Positions 28,268-37,603 of a stretch of 64,000 nt of DNA are shown one piece after another. Numbering within the stretch: position 1 is the stretch's first letter; every line of letters begins with the position of its first letter. Where the stretch lies: assembly GCF_014192645.1 (NCBI RefSeq), contig NZ_JACHYE010000001.1, positions 502,350-566,349 on the forward strand, given 5' to 3'. The notes below the pieces were generated by a model. It did no database searches, had not been told where the DNA came from, and saw nothing but the letters and a program-made list of their open reading frames with translations. A program made the position numbers and the translations under genes. The DNA comes from Herbaspirillum sp. Sphag64. Lineage in GTDB: Bacteria; Pseudomonadota; Gammaproteobacteria; Burkholderiales; Burkholderiaceae_D.

Positions 28268-29665
28268 CTAGCAGATCGACTTGAATAACGTTATCAGTGT
28301 CGGTTCAGTCCCGTAGCAGACATTCAGTCTAAACCAAGGTGTCTCCTGCATACTATTGCGAAACACCTTTCCGGGAGCGATGAGGACACCTGCATCTGCT
28401 GCCAGTTTCCAGATTTCAGAGGAACTCTCAAAATTGGGATGACGTACCCATACAAACTTGCCTCCCAGCGGTTGACAAAATAATTGAAAACCCAATGGAC
28501 GGAGCATCTCACACGTCTCCACCATACTGGCAGAGAGACGGGAGCGCAGCCGTTCTGCCGAGCGTCGATAGAGACCTTCGGTGAGTGCATGGAAGACGAA
28601 TTTCTCGGCTAACTGCGAGCTGGTAATACTGGTGATCATTTTCATGTTGGCAAGATCCCGGATCGCATTGACCGGCGCAGCGACAAAGCCGACCCGCGCC
28701 GACACCGACAGTGCCTTGGAAAAACTTCCGACATAAAACACCCGCGACAACTGATCCAGCGTTGCGATCCGTGGTACCGGCTCTCCCAGTAAATCTGCAT
28801 AGGTATCGTTCTCGACGATGCGAAAGTCGTACTGTTCGGACAAGCGCAGAAGCCGGTGTGCATTGCCAGCCGACATGGTCGATCCGGTCGGTGTTTGTAG
28901 TACCGATTGTGTAAACATGACCGCAGGACGATATTGCTGTGCAAGCTTTTCAACCACATCCAGATCAGGACCATCATGATTGCGCCTTACCGGCAAAGGT
29001 TCGATGCCTTGCATCTGCAAATTACTGAACAGATTGAAATAACCCGGATCATCGACTAACACCTTGTCTCCTTGCCGCAGAAGGTAGCGAATGATCAGAT
29101 CGATCGCCTGCGAGGCACCAGTAGTGAGCAACATCTGGTCAAGCTGCAAATGGATTCCGAGATCGCTCAGCCGGGTTTGCAGCAATGCACGCAATGGCAA
29201 ATAGCCATAGGGGTCACCATACTGCAACAAACCCGAATCAATCTTTGCTGCGACGGACTTCAGGCTGGCCTTGATCATGTCAGTATCCATCCACTCGGTG
29301 GGTAGCTTTCCTGAAGTCACGTTCAGCAAGCCATCTTCATTGGTCAGGTGCGAGCGCAACTGCCAGAGGTGATCAAATGCTTTGGCGAATTTCTCAGTAG
29401 GATTGTATTTGGCATGCAAGGCACGCGGACGCCTGATAAAGAAGCCACTGCGCGGACGCGATTCAAAATAGCCTTGCGCGACGAGCCGCTCATAAGCTTC
29501 GGCAACGGTATGCACACTGACCATATGCTGACGCGCAAACAGACGTATTGAGGTGGCCTTCGTACCGGCGTGCAATGCGCCTTTATCAACCAGCTTCTTC
29601 AGTTGTTCGACAATCTGTTCTACAAGTGAAATTTTCGAATTACTCGACAGTTGTATCAGTGCCAT
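28268..29665 (-). CDS. MocR-type transcriptional regulator (GntR helix-turn-helix plus aminotransferase domain)
   Basis: A 465-residue fusion of an N-terminal GntR winged helix (about residues 8-80, with HMVSVHTVAEAYERLVAQGYF) to a fold-type I aminotransferase-like domain. The PLP lysine is Lys317 in GSFSKALS, and the NDTYADLL and LQTPTGSTMS cofactor segments are kept. MocR proteins sense PLP-linked amino compounds and usually regulate the adjacent divergent gene. Here that gene is the MmgE/PrpD enzyme, 316 bp away, and an 11-bp direct repeat lies between. The ligand is unknown. Confidence 0.93.
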   Translation of the reverse strand: MALIQLSSNSKISLVEQIVEQLKKLVDKGALHAGTKATSIRLFARQHMVSVHTVAEAYERLVAQGYFESRPRSGFFIRRPRALHAKYNPTEKFAKAFDHLWQLRSHLTNEDGLLNVTSGKLPTEWMDTDMIKASLKSVAAKIDSGLLQYGDPYGYLPLRALLQTRLSDLGIHLQLDQMLLTTGASQAIDLIIRYLLRQGDKVLVDDPGYFNLFSNLQMQGIEPLPVRRNHDGPDLDVVEKLAQQYRPAVMFTQSVLQTPTGSTMSAGNAHRLLRLSEQYDFRIVENDTYADLLGEPVPRIATLDQLSRVFYVGSFSKALSVSARVGFVAAPVNAIRDLANMKMITSITSSQLAEKFVFHALTEGLYRRSAERLRSRLSASMVETCEMLRPLGFQLFCQPLGGKFVWVRHPNFESSSEIWKLAADAGVLIAPGKVFRNSMQETPWFRLNVCYGTEPTLITLFKSIC

Positions 29666-29981
29666 ACCTCTCCCAATCTGTACTGTTCCACCACCAACAC
29701 AGGATTACAAAGTTAATCAATCTCTGTCTATCGCCTTGAGTCGTGCAGCTCATTAACATGGCTACATTCTAATGAATCATCGGCGTAGTAGACATGAAAA
29801 TTTAAGCACGACTGCAATATTTGACTGCCCCGCAATTTGTCTGATAACTGTCAGAAAACTGTCCTGTTTTGATTATTGCTGCCGCGTCTCTTTAATGTAT
29901 CTGGTCTATGTATCCGACGTGAACAATGCACATCCACTCAACACCTCTCAGTAGTACGAAAAGAACACAAGGAGCCGCATC
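29666..29981. other. 316-bp divergent regulatory region of the MocR/MmgE-PrpD pair
   Basis: Contains the triple 11-bp repeat (29838-29870) and a candidate promoter for the plus-strand gene: TTGATT at 29869-29874, an 18-bp spacer and TAATGT at 29893-29898. No gene is seen within it. Confidence 0.65.
29838..29870. promoter_or_regulatory. candidate MocR operator: three 11-bp direct repeats
   Basis: TGTC recurs at 29838, 29849 and 29860, exactly 11 bp apart. The first two units, TGTCTGATAAC and TGTCAGAAAAC, match at 9 of 11 positions; the third keeps only TGTC. The array abuts the candidate -35 at 29869 of the MmgE/PrpD gene, which fits activation. Direct repeats are the usual DNA target of MocR regulators such as GabR and PdxR. 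Confidence 0.55.
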
Positions 29982-31346
29982 ATGGATCTGAGTCGAATTC
30001 TGGCGGCATGGTGCGCCGACGATCGCAAGGTATTTCCAGATTCCGCGATGAGTCGCGCAGAGGCTGCCATCGCCGATGTGGTCGGTTGCCTGCTGGGTGG
30101 GCGACACGATCCCGCCGTGGTCGGCGCTGGCAAAATCGTTCAAGGCGATGGACCCAGCGGCAGCGCCAGCGCAGTCACGCACACCTGGCCCGTCACGGCC
30201 CCTTGGGCTGCTTTGATCAACGGTTGCGCCGCGCATGCACTCGACTTCGACGATAACTTCTTCCCCCCGGTAACCCACGCAAGCGCAGTCCTTGTGCCAG
30301 CGCTGTTCGCACTGGCCGAAGAGATTGACACTAGTACACATGCTATTGTGAAAGCGTATATCGCTGGTCTTGAGGTTGAATCCCAGATCGGGAAACTGGT
30401 CAATCCATCGCACTATGAATCGGGATGGCATGCCACCTCGACTATCGGTACGATCGGTGCCGCTGCTGCCTGCGCAGTCCTGATGCAACTCGACGAAGAA
30501 GGCGTGCTACACGCCATCAGCATTGGCTCCAGCCTTGCCAGCGGCAGCAAGCGACAGTTTGGATCGATGGTCAAACCAATGCATGCCGGGTTTGCTGCGA
30601 TGCACGGTGTGCTGGCCGCAAAACTTGCCGCTAGCGGCATATCCGGGGTTGAAAATACCTTGCAGGGAAAATGGTCGTTCGAAGAACTCTATGCTGGCGG
30701 CAACAACTTCGGTACTTTCACACCTAGCTTGTTTCCAGACTCACCGCTGGCCATTGATGAATACGGACTGGTGGCAAAGCTTTATCCATCCTGTATGTCC
30801 TCGCATCTGGGCATTGATGCCATGCTGGTGCTTTCATCTTTGCGACCTATCGATCTGACACAGATCAGCAGTATCGATCTTCACCTGCCAGAATTCATGA
30901 TCGCTAATTTACGCTATCAAGAACCTGCCAATGCCATGGAAGCGCGCTTCAGCATGAATTATTGTGCGGCCGTGGCACTGGTACATGGCATACCGCGCAT
31001 CAGTCATTTCGATGAAGCAGCGCTTGCCGATCCACAAGTCGCCCGATTGTTGCCACTGGTGCATATGCATGTACGCGAAACGTTACCGGAGACTGCTACT
31101 TTGCCCTGGGGTGGTGATTGCCTTGCAAGCATCTCTTTTCTGGACGGCAGTGTCATGGAACATCGCGCGATCTATCCCAAGGGATGCCAACAAAACCCGC
31201 TCACGCCCACACAACAACGTGACAAATTCATCGACTGTGCAAACACAAAGGTACGAGGAATGAACCCTGCTGCACTGTTTGAGAAGCTGATCAATTTCGC
31301 GCGACTGGACTCGCTGCGAGAGGTGACCGTCGCCATGCGAGCATGA
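29982..31346 (+). CDS. MmgE/PrpD-family enzyme
   Basis: A 454-residue member of the MmgE/PrpD superfamily, which includes 2-methylcitrate dehydratase, cis-aconitate decarboxylase and iminodisuccinate epimerase. Family active-site positions are kept: HALDFDDN (Asp88-Asp91), His99 in THAS, His150 in GWHATSTIGTIGA and Lys198 in MVKPMHAG. AAGGAGC precedes the ATG. An ACS-type MFS carrier follows 112 bp downstream, and a MocR regulator diverges upstream. It lacks neighbouring prpB or prpC, so a methylcitrate role is unlikely. The MocR link suggests an amino- or imino-dicarboxylate substrate, but this is inference. Confidence 0.9.
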   Translation: MDLSRILAAWCADDRKVFPDSAMSRAEAAIADVVGCLLGGRHDPAVVGAGKIVQGDGPSGSASAVTHTWPVTAPWAALINGCAAHALDFDDNFFPPVTHASAVLVPALFALAEEIDTSTHAIVKAYIAGLEVESQIGKLVNPSHYESGWHATSTIGTIGAAAACAVLMQLDEEGVLHAISIGSSLASGSKRQFGSMVKPMHAGFAAMHGVLAAKLAASGISGVENTLQGKWSFEELYAGGNNFGTFTPSLFPDSPLAIDEYGLVAKLYPSCMSSHLGIDAMLVLSSLRPIDLTQISSIDLHLPEFMIANLRYQEPANAMEARFSMNYCAAVALVHGIPRISHFDEAALADPQVARLLPLVHMHVRETLPETATLPWGGDCLASISFLDGSVMEHRAIYPKGCQQNPLTPTQQRDKFIDCANTKVRGMNPAALFEKLINFARLDSLREVTVAMRA

Positions 31347-31458
31347 ACGCATTATTCCAGCGGCGATCACCTACCGACTGGCGTATCAGGTATAAGAGCT
31401 CTCCGGTGGCCGTATCAGGGCAAGGAGATCATCGTATCAATCTTCATTAGGAACCGAA

Positions 31459-32754
31459 ATGTCTCAATTCTCCGAACTGAACGCCTCAGCGGCAACCTCG
31501 GCAACCAACACAACGCCCGCGCAGTCCAACGCAAACGGGTCACTGAAACAGACAGCCATCGTGCTTTATGGCCGCAAACAAAAAATCTTTGTCCTCGTTA
31601 CCTTACTGTTCTCCTGGATTCTTGCCAATGCCGACCGGATGGCGATGAGTGTCTCCATCATCCCCATTACCAAGGACTTTGCTCTTGATGCACAGCAGGC
31701 CGGCATGGTGCTTGGCTCGTTCTATCTCACTTATGCACTGATGCAGCTTGCTGCAGGGTGGCTGGCAGATCGCTTCGGTTCGCGTAAAGTACTCGTCTTC
31801 TGTGTCGCTTGCTGGTCCGTATTTACGAGTCTGACTGGTGTGGCTGGCTCCCTATTCGCCCTGATTGGTATCCGCCTCCTGTTCGGTATTGGCGAGGGTG
31901 GTTTTGCTCCCGCCAGCACGGTAACGATTGCGGAAGCCTTTCCTAAAAAAGAGCGCGCCCGCGCGAAATCTCTGATCATCGGCGCATCCTTCCTTGGCAG
32001 TGCCGTAGGCACTGGTGCGATTGCTGCTCTGATCCATACTTACGGCTGGCGCGCTGCTTATCACGCATTTGGTCTGGTGGGTGTGATCGTGGCAAGTGTG
32101 CTCTGGTTTGCCGTCAAGGATTCGCCAGCACGTGCGCCCGGCGAACGGGCCAAGGGACTGTTTCGCAGCCTGTTCGGTACGGTGCTCCTGCAAAAGACGA
32201 TGCTCATCTTTTTCTTCAGCAATATCGTCTATGTAGGTCTGATTTCTTGGATGCCGACTTTCCTTGTGAAGACTCGTGACATCGACATCGTGCACGTCGG
32301 CGCAGCATCGGCGATCCCCTATTTAGTGGCCTTCGCCTCTCTCAATGTCGTCGGCTGGTTGCTGGACAAAGTCGGGCAAGGGCGTGATCGCTTGTTTATG
32401 ACCATTGGCGCAACCATGGTCGTCATTTTCTTGGCTCTGATGGCAGTAGCGACTTCCCTGCCCCTCTTGTTGGCGTTCTGGACCTTGAGTCTTGTCGGCT
32501 ACACGGCGGTTTATGGCACAGTGTTTGCGATTCCTTTGAAACACCTACCGGATACGTCTGTCGGCACGGCGTCGGGCATCATCAATTTCGGCGGTCAGGT
32601 GGCTGCAGGAATTGCACCGGTTGTTATTGGAACGCTGGTTGGCGTGGGCAAGGGATCGTTTACGCTGGCGTTCTCGTTTCTGTTAGTTGCGGGGCTAGCT
32701 GCGTTAGTCATTGCACTTGGTTGGAAGTCCAAGCCGCACGCGCTGAGCACTTGA
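31459..32754 (+). CDS. MFS transporter, anion:cation symporter (ACS) type
   Basis: A 431-residue, twelve-helix major facilitator with the ACS-family layout. The conserved first-helix segment is ILANADRMAMSVSIIPI, and the loop 2-3 motif is GWLADRFGSRKVLV. It also has LFGIGEGGFAPASTVTIAE in helix 4-5 and a central basic linker. ACS carriers import organic anions such as hexuronates, phthalate or tartrate. AGGAA precedes the ATG. Its position after the MmgE/PrpD gene suggests it imports that enzyme's substrate. Confidence 0.93.
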   Translation: MSQFSELNASAATSATNTTPAQSNANGSLKQTAIVLYGRKQKIFVLVTLLFSWILANADRMAMSVSIIPITKDFALDAQQAGMVLGSFYLTYALMQLAAGWLADRFGSRKVLVFCVACWSVFTSLTGVAGSLFALIGIRLLFGIGEGGFAPASTVTIAEAFPKKERARAKSLIIGASFLGSAVGTGAIAALIHTYGWRAAYHAFGLVGVIVASVLWFAVKDSPARAPGERAKGLFRSLFGTVLLQKTMLIFFFSNIVYVGLISWMPTFLVKTRDIDIVHVGAASAIPYLVAFASLNVVGWLLDKVGQGRDRLFMTIGATMVVIFLALMAVATSLPLLLAFWTLSLVGYTAVYGTVFAIPLKHLPDTSVGTASGIINFGGQVAAGIAPVVIGTLVGVGKGSFTLAFSFLLVAGLAALVIALGWKSKPHALST

Positions 32755-32948
32755 TTGTTGACTTTTTTGTCACATGCACAATGACAATCCTTGCATTCAC
32801 TCCAGAATTGAACCGTATCAAAGAGGCAACAACACGCCGCTTTTTAGATACCCGCTACACTCACAGGACAAGTATTTACGCCAAATTTATATGCGCACTG
32901 CTAATCTCCGAGCGTAGATATCTTCTCCGCATCGCAACGAGGCTCATC

Positions 32949-33371
32949 ATGCAAAAGATACTGATACCGGTCGACGGCTCGGAACAGGCATTAAAAGCAG
33001 TGAAATACGCCAGCACCATGCTCAAAAATGGTACCGAAGGGCAGCTCCATCTACTCAATGTCCAAGAGCACCTTGACGGCAAGATACAGGCTTACCGCTC
33101 CCTGACAGAAATCCGTGCCATGGAAGCAGCTCACGCCGAAGCGGCGTTAAACAACGCCCGACAGGTACTCGAAGAAGCAGCCATCCCCTATGTCGCCAGC
33201 AAACGTGTTGGCCCCATCGCCAAAAGCATCGCCAACTATGCGCAGGAAGAACACTGCGACTGCATCATCATGGGCACTCATGGCCGGGGCGCACTTGCCA
33301 ACCTGCTGCTGGGTTCCATCATGAACAAGGTCGTGCATCTGGCACAGGTACCTGTCACCGTCGTGCGCTAA
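32949..33371 (+). CDS. universal stress protein, UspA family
   Basis: A 140-residue ATP-binding-type universal stress protein. It starts MQKILIPVDGSEQA and carries the nucleotide motif G-x2-G-x9-G-S in MGTHGRGALANLLLGSIMNK, ending in VPVTVVR. ATG 32949 has GAGG upstream; a longer frame extends further but has no family similarity. It converges on the KimA-like permease gene, whose product carries a USP-like C-terminal region. Confidence 0.94.
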   Translation: MQKILIPVDGSEQALKAVKYASTMLKNGTEGQLHLLNVQEHLDGKIQAYRSLTEIRAMEAAHAEAALNNARQVLEEAAIPYVASKRVGPIAKSIANYAQEEHCDCIIMGTHGRGALANLLLGSIMNKVVHLAQVPVTVVR

Positions 33372-33372
33372 A

Positions 33373-33389
33373 AGCAACCGATCGTTGCT
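33373..33389. terminator. short bidirectional hairpin between convergent genes
   Basis: AGCAAC and GTTGCT flank CGATC in the 27-bp space between the uspA-type and permease stop codons. No T-tract; weak at best. Confidence 0.3.
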
Positions 33390-33398
33390 AACAGTCGC

Positions 33399-35375
33399 CT
33401 ACCCTACCTTCATCGGTAACAACACCATATGCTTGCCGGTCAGATGTAAACGCTGCTGAATTTCCTGCGGCGTCTGGTTATGCAACCAGGAGGTCAAGAA
33501 GTTGATACGCGCAAACACAAGTTTGCTGGCAAAGCAGACGCTGTTGGGGAAGTCGTTCATCGCCTTCTCTGCCAGAGCCGAAAACTCCGCTACCGGATTG
33601 GTCCCGTAAGCAACCCGATGCCCGGTCGCCAGACCATGCTTGTTGCAACTGTGCTCGTAATATTGTAACGAGCCCTCAATCACGTCCTGCAAGCGATGCA
33701 ACTGGTCCTGCCCCTCATAGCTTTGCGCATCTACCTCGCCCACGGCAAGGAAGATCACATTCTTGAAATGTCCCGGGAATAAACGCTGCACCCATAGCAG
33801 CGCATGCATGCTGGCGCCACGGTGCTTGCCCACCAGCACAATGGCCGTCGGTTGAGCTGGGTCCAAGGGTAGCGGTTCAATCACTGCATCGTCGCTACCC
33901 GGTGCCGGATCAGGGAAATAGGCATCAGCCTTGGCCAGTTCATCGCGGGTTTCGTTATAGTGCTTACGAATGGCGAAGCACAAGGCAATCACGCTACCGG
34001 TAATCAGGACAGTGAGCCAGCCACCATCGGCAAACTTCTCGATCAGGGTCACCACCAGCACACTGGCTGTGAGCATGAAACCCATGGCCGACAAGGCCAG
34101 CCGCGACTTCCACTTAACTGACTGACGACGGTTACGCCACCAATAGACGCATAGTCCAAACAGTGACAGGCTAAACGTGAGGAATACGTTGATGCTGTAC
34201 AGTACCACCAGCACCGACACATCGCCGCGGGTCCACAAGAGAATCAGCAGACTGGCGATACCCATGACCATCACGCCGTTCTGACGCACCAACCGCGCTG
34301 ACAAATCGCGGAAATGACGCGGGACCCAGTAATCCGATGCCATGTTCGACAACACTGTCGGGCCATCCAGAAAGCCCGTTTGCGCGCCCACCAGCAAGAG
34401 TCCTGCCTCCAGCGCCAAGACCACTGCCAGCAAGGCACCTTGAGAGAAATCAGAACCCCAGCCGAGGTGGGCGATGATGTTGTGGAATACCACTGCATTG
34501 AGCGTTTGCCCCTCAACCGGCCTGGCGTCCCACAAGACGTAGAGCAGGATGATTCCGCCGGCAGTGAAGGCGAGTGAAGCAGCCATGTAAAACATGGTCC
34601 ACTTGCCATTGGGTACGCGTGGCTCGGCCAGCATGTTGACGTTGTTGGAAACCGCTTCCAGCCCGGTGTAGGTACCGCCGCCCATGGAGTAAGCCCGTAG
34701 CATTAATGAGGCAACAAAGATCCAGCCCATGTTGTGCGACAAGGTCGAGGTTGCCTGCACGGTTTCGGGCAACAATGTCGGCAGGTGCTCGGCATGCACA
34801 AAGACGCCGTAAAGGATCAGGCCAAGATGCAAGACCACGAAGCCAATGAAGATCGGTAGCAACACCAGAATCGATTCCTTCATGCCACGGAAATTGAGCA
34901 CGCACATGAGCATGATCAAAATCAACTCGGTGGCGAGCTTGAAGGTCTGTGCCTCAACCGGCAACAAGCTGAAAAAGGCATCCACGCCGCTGGCCAGTGA
35001 AGTGGCGATAGTCAGCACATAGTCCACCAGCAGCGCAGCACCGGAGACCAGTCCGGCACGCGGTCCCAGCAAGGCGGTGGCGACCTTGTAGCCACCGCCA
35101 CCGGTGGGAAATAGTTCGATGACCTGGTTATAACCAATCGAGATGATGAAGACCGTCAAGGCCGTTGCCAGCGCCAGGAAGATACCAAGGTGGGAATGCT
35201 CGCCAAGGGCCAGGAAGGCTTCTTCTGGACCATAGCATGAGGAGGAAAGACCATCGGCACCGAGCCCGACCCAGGCCAGGATAGGCGTGATGGCAATAGC
35301 GTGTCGGGTGGTCGGACTCAGTGGATCAAGCGCACGGCCGATAATGAGTTCTCGAAGCTTCTGAAATGCCGCCAT
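33399..35375 (-). CDS. APC-superfamily permease, KimA-like (potassium or amino acid uptake)
   Basis: A 658-residue inner-membrane protein. It has about twelve helices over residues 20-470 and a soluble C-terminal domain (about 500-658) with a USP-like start, TAIVLVGKHRGASMHALLWV. The segments GLGADGLSSSCYGPEEA, FPTGGGGYKVA and GAALLVDYVLTIATSLASGVDA resemble the KimA potassium transporter branch more than classical amino-acid permeases. ATG 35375 is chosen because GGGAG lies just upstream; the open frame extends 49 codons further without support. Potassium as substrate is an inference from similarity to KimA. Confidence 0.88.
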   Translation of the reverse strand: MAAFQKLRELIIGRALDPLSPTTRHAIAITPILAWVGLGADGLSSSCYGPEEAFLALGEHSHLGIFLALATALTVFIISIGYNQVIELFPTGGGGYKVATALLGPRAGLVSGAALLVDYVLTIATSLASGVDAFFSLLPVEAQTFKLATELILIMLMCVLNFRGMKESILVLLPIFIGFVVLHLGLILYGVFVHAEHLPTLLPETVQATSTLSHNMGWIFVASLMLRAYSMGGGTYTGLEAVSNNVNMLAEPRVPNGKWTMFYMAASLAFTAGGIILLYVLWDARPVEGQTLNAVVFHNIIAHLGWGSDFSQGALLAVVLALEAGLLLVGAQTGFLDGPTVLSNMASDYWVPRHFRDLSARLVRQNGVMVMGIASLLILLWTRGDVSVLVVLYSINVFLTFSLSLFGLCVYWWRNRRQSVKWKSRLALSAMGFMLTASVLVVTLIEKFADGGWLTVLITGSVIALCFAIRKHYNETRDELAKADAYFPDPAPGSDDAVIEPLPLDPAQPTAIVLVGKHRGASMHALLWVQRLFPGHFKNVIFLAVGEVDAQSYEGQDQLHRLQDVIEGSLQYYEHSCNKHGLATGHRVAYGTNPVAEFSALAEKAMNDFPNSVCFASKLVFARINFLTSWLHNQTPQEIQQRLHLTGKHMVLLPMKVG

Positions 35376-35784
35376 AGTGCTCCCATTTGATTTTTCTAGC
35401 CCGCAGGCATTGTCAGGACGCCACCTAGTTCCAATCGAACAGGGAAACACGATCGCGTTATGGTTGTTTCCACAATTCAGCGTGCTCATTCTGTTGCGCG
35501 CCAGAATCGGTGTCAACCTCAACGATTCGTTGTTGTATTAGCCTCACGAACTCTGCAAATATTGGTAAAAAGAAATGATATCGACCTCCTCACAGCACAC
35601 TGCACCGTATGCTGTACTGCAGCAATACGTCAATTCTTGTATACTTATTGATGATCCTTTTTTTATTGTCAACGACACGATCATCTGATCGATATTTAGC
35701 ATAAGTGCACGTGCTGACGCTGTTTTCAGGTCATCTACGCGCGTTTTCCATCTGCTACTCAATCCCTTCTCGCTACAACGCATC

Positions 35785-36927
35785 ATGGAAAAAATCATTG
35801 TCTACATCATTCCGGTATTCTTTATTTTGATGTGTGTCGAGTTTGCCTACGGCTACTTCACACGGCGCAATACCTACAGGCTTAGCGACACGATCAGTAG
35901 CCTCAACCAGGGCCTGATCAGCCAACTGGTGGCACTGGTGACGCAACTGTTCCAGATTGGCGTGTATGCGATGGTATACAAACGGGTGGCGCTGTTTCCC
36001 AATCTGGCGTTCTGGGGTACCGCGCTGGGCTGGGTGGCATCGATTGTGCTGTTTGATTTCTTCGATTACTGGCTGCATCGCTTCGGTCACGAAAATGCGC
36101 TGGGATGGGCCGCTCATGCGGTGCATCACCAAAGCCAGGAATTCAATTTTTCGACGGCGTTGCGCCAAGAGAGTGCGGTGGCTTTCATCGGCTGCGTGTT
36201 TTACCTGCCGATGGCGGTCATGGGGATCGATCCCGAACAGTTCGGGATTGCTGGCCTGATTGTGCTGGTCTATCAGTTCTGGATTCATACCGAACATATC
36301 GGCAAACTAGGCTGGTTTGACCGGGTATTCTCTTCGCCCTCCAACCATCGCGTCCATCACGCAGTCAACGACCAATATCTGGACAAGAATTATGGTGGCA
36401 TGCTGGTGATCTGGGATCGTATGTTCGGTACCTTTGCCGAAGAGAAGGAGCCTTGCGTGTATGGCACGCGGACTCGTCTGGACAGCTGGAATCCCGTCTG
36501 GGCCGTCGTCAGTGGCTACTGGCAAATCGCCAAAACCGCATCGACTCTGCCACGCTGGCAAGACAAGCTGCGCGTCTGGTTCAAGCATCCAGGCTGGTAT
36601 CCCGAAGGTGTGACGGCGAGTGGACCAGGCTTTGATCTACAACAGGCTGAGCAACGCTATGACCCACCGGTTTCAACGCATGCACGCTTTTTTGCGGTGG
36701 TGCAGTTCGTGCTGTTGATGGTGGCCACCGCTGGCTGCCTGTGGGTGGCAGACGATATGAGCTACTGGAGTCTGGCAGGTGTGTGTGCCCTGCTGCTAGC
36801 CGCCTTCTGGGCGCTGGGAGCGCTATTGGAAGGCCGCACCAGCTGGCTTGGTTTACTGCTGGTGGACGCAGTGGTGAGCATGGGCTTATACGGCATCATT
36901 GCCGCCACTGGTGGCCTGCACGTCTGA
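35785..36927 (+). CDS. fatty acid hydroxylase / sterol desaturase family protein
   Basis: A 380-residue multi-pass membrane di-iron oxygenase-type protein. The histidine clusters of the family are all present: HRFGH (near residue 98), HAVHH (near 111), HTEH (near 172) and NHRVHH (near 187). Additional C-terminal helices occupy about 305-375. Members hydroxylate or desaturate lipids, carotenoids or ornithine lipids; substrate unknown. There is no visible ribosome binding site before the ATG. It stands alone between a divergent permease gene and a convergent regulator gene. Confidence 0.9.
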   Translation: MEKIIVYIIPVFFILMCVEFAYGYFTRRNTYRLSDTISSLNQGLISQLVALVTQLFQIGVYAMVYKRVALFPNLAFWGTALGWVASIVLFDFFDYWLHRFGHENALGWAAHAVHHQSQEFNFSTALRQESAVAFIGCVFYLPMAVMGIDPEQFGIAGLIVLVYQFWIHTEHIGKLGWFDRVFSSPSNHRVHHAVNDQYLDKNYGGMLVIWDRMFGTFAEEKEPCVYGTRTRLDSWNPVWAVVSGYWQIAKTASTLPRWQDKLRVWFKHPGWYPEGVTASGPGFDLQQAEQRYDPPVSTHARFFAVVQFVLLMVATAGCLWVADDMSYWSLAGVCALLLAAFWALGALLEGRTSWLGLLLVDAVVSMGLYGIIAATGGLHV

Positions 36928-36946
36928 CCGGATGCTGCCGGCAAAG

Positions 36947-37603
36947 TCAGATCAGACTGGTGGCATAGGCATACTTAATCAGATCGGCATCGGTGGACAG
37001 GCCCAGCTTGCGCATCGCATTGTTCTTGTGAGTACTAACCGTGCTGGGTGTGCGCGAGAGGCGCTCGCAGATATCGCCAAGTGAAAAACCACCAACAAAC
37101 AGACGCACGACTTCCAGCTCACTGATGGTCAGTTCGCGGGTCTGCGTGAAAGCTTCACCTTGTGCCCAGCTGAGTTCCAGCTCCCCCCTCAGCGAGGTCG
37201 GAAAGTAGACTTGCTTGCCACTTTGGGTGGCCATGACGGCGGCGAGCAGTTCGGTGGTTTTTTCTTTTTTGCTGATCACCGAAAAAATTCCCATACGGTA
37301 CAGCCGCTTGACCACGGCGCTGTTACTCATGGCAGTATAGATAATGATCTTGCTGCTCGGATGCTCCTGACGAATGCGGGAGATCAAGCCAAAACCATCT
37401 GACTCCTCGCGCTCCGATATCTGCATGGTGAAGTCGGAAATAACGATATCACAGGGCTGCCCCTTTAATCCGCTCAGCAAGCTGTCACCAGTCTCGGCAA
37501 GCACAGCAACCCGCATGTCCGACAACTTGGCAAGCTCGTTATAGAGTGCCTCGACAATCACAGGGTGATCATCCGCAACCGCAATCTGCACTATTTTATT
37601 CAT
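36947..37603 (-). CDS. LuxR-type response regulator, RcsB-like
   Basis: A 218-residue two-domain regulator. The receiver (about residues 5-130) has acidic residues at 11-12, phospho-acceptor Asp57 in IVISDFTM and the YTA and SKKEK switch segments. The C-terminal LuxR helix-turn-helix (about 150-212) contains ISELEVVRLFVGGFSLGDI and TPSTVSTHKNNAMRKLG. The spacing and the DFTM/DGFGLI pattern resemble enteric RcsB more than NarL. An excellent GGAGGTAAC precedes the ATG. No histidine kinase is adjacent, so it is an orphan whose partner is unknown. Confidence 0.93.
   Translation of the reverse strand: MNKIVQIAVADDHPVIVEALYNELAKLSDMRVAVLAETGDSLLSGLKGQPCDIVISDFTMQISEREESDGFGLISRIRQEHPSSKIIIYTAMSNSAVVKRLYRMGIFSVISKKEKTTELLAAVMATQSGKQVYFPTSLRGELELSWAQGEAFTQTRELTISELEVVRLFVGGFSLGDICERLSRTPSTVSTHKNNAMRKLGLSTDADLIKYAYATSLI

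Noticed and set aside
35638-35672. Strong promoter for the KimA-like permease
   Set aside because: A perfect TTGACA is on the minus strand, but no good -10 lies at 16-18 bp; the TATACA match is 23 bp away.
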